NCBI GenBank assembly: GCA_965263225.1
Contig: CBDHHG010000040.1
Coordinates: 62,001 to 126,000 of the forward strand
From: DT-111 sp965263225
GTDB lineage: Bacteria > Bacteroidota > Bacteroidia > Chitinophagales > Saprospiraceae
Direction of reading: 5' to 3'
Length of the DNA stretch: 64,000 nucleotides
Under the pieces are notes generated by a model, which saw only the letters and a list, made by a program, of their open reading frames with translations, had not been told where the DNA came from and ran no database searches. Position numbers and translations under genes: made by a program. The stretch's first letter is position 1, and each line of letters starts with the position of its first letter. Below are positions 63,818 through 64,000 of this stretch, piece by piece.

Positions 63818-64000
63818 ATGAACAGACACAAACTAAACTACTTTGTGCTAGATGCAAGATTGATCCTAAGTAGGAGTTTGCTATCCCTGTTGTTAATATT
63901 ACCCTTACTATTAGTGGCTCAAGATCCGCCTTGTGATACGCTCTTTGTGCATGGTAAGAAGTTGGCCAATCAAAGACAGTATGAGGACGCGATTGATCTT
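63818..64000 (+). CDS. Secreted protein with TPR-like start, N-terminal part only
   Basis: ATG 63818, open to the right edge (61 codons visible). A signal peptide is clear (SRSLLSLLLILPLLLVAQ) with a longer basic lead-in. The mature part DPPCDTLFVHGKKLANQRQY followed by EDAIDL has the spacing of a first TPR helix (GKxLxxxxxYExAI). In Saprospiria such starts often lead into TPR arrays with a C-terminal CHAT protease, but that is a guess as the rest is missing. It follows the small-peptide gene by 108 bp on the same strand. Confidence 0.65.
   Translation, partial: MNRHKLNYFVLDARLILSRSLLSLLLILPLLLVAQDPPCDTLFVHGKKLANQRQYEDAIDL

Noticed and set aside
1..64000. tRNA, rRNA, CRISPR array, insertion sequence or prophage
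   Set aside because: No cloverleaf-like sequence, rRNA motif, transposase, integrase or phage structural gene was recognised in any part of the window.

Overview
The window looks like a chromosomal segment from a marine or freshwater Bacteroidota, most likely of the Saprospiria (Lewinella/Haliscomenobacter-like). The evidence is a 3,121-residue surface protein ending in a gliding-motility/type IX secretion C-terminal domain followed directly by PorP/SprF; short tail-less SSBs; a DUF3276 (PUR-like) protein; the conserved Bacteroidota GATase-like proteins often labelled asparagine synthetase B; and promoters of the Bacteroidota form (TAnnTTTG with an upstream TTTG), with few Shine-Dalgarno sites. 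This assignment is an inference from gene content; no rRNA or tRNA gene was seen.

Layout. 1-5 kb: 5' end of a lipoprotein gene (minus strand), two tandem SSB paralogues, a DASS carboxylate transporter and a secreted subtilisin. 5-10 kb: a MATE exporter, then a two-gene signalling unit (cNMP-binding-domain histidine kinase plus a response regulator fused to a thioredoxin-reductase-like flavoprotein that has lost its CxxC). 10-13.5 kb: a TlpA-like thioredoxin, a PadR regulator with an adjacent palindrome, its membrane partner and a decayed copy of that partner. 13.5-24.5 kb: the giant M43-protease/Ig-repeat surface protein with PorP, and a small secreted DUF1579-like protein. 24.6-28.4 kb: serine beta-lactamase-like hydrolase, AraC regulator and an HGSNAT-like membrane acyltransferase. 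28.5-30.6 kb: methionine-salvage genes mtnB-mtnD-mtnC, with a large nested inverted repeat between mtnB and mtnD. 30.7-32.7 kb: a GIN-domain protein and two decayed genes. 32.7-39.9 kb: recG, rbfA, queG, a response regulator, an SGNH esterase, an AI-2E family permease and a shortened methylmalonyl-CoA mutase small subunit. 40-46.9 kb: cysteine desulfurase, IscA-type protein, glycosyltransferase, a metal ABC permease fused to a DtxR-type repressor, a nitrilase, an unknown secreted protein and SufU. 47.4-51.5 kb: a 1,345-residue protein with an N-terminal effector-associated (EAD11-like) domain, one membrane segment, about 13 TPR-like repeats and a C-terminal FISUMP domain. 51.7-55.2 kb: MobB-MobA fusion, GNAT, a gene split by an in-frame TGA, a serine-less ACP-like protein and DUF3276. 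55.2-62.7 kb: a VWA/GATase-like membrane protein, a tandem pair of GATase-like secreted proteins, HtrA and an outer-membrane protein. 62.8-64 kb: a long gene-poor stretch, then a 40-residue acidic Pro-rich peptide gene with its own terminator and the start of a secreted, apparently TPR-containing protein that runs off the edge.

How genes work together. The clear units are the surface protein and PorP (T9SS export and anchoring), mtnBDC (methionine salvage), the kinase and redox-type response regulator, PadR with its membrane partner, and desulfurase/IscA/SufU (Fe-S assembly, though the three are not contiguous). The strongest candidates for undescribed biology are the small peptide plus TPR protein at the right edge and the EAD11-like repeat protein. 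Four single-base homopolymer frameshifts lie within 2.6 kb (41.7-44.3 kb), hitting three consecutive genes; they may be sequence errors and should be checked before those genes are called broken.
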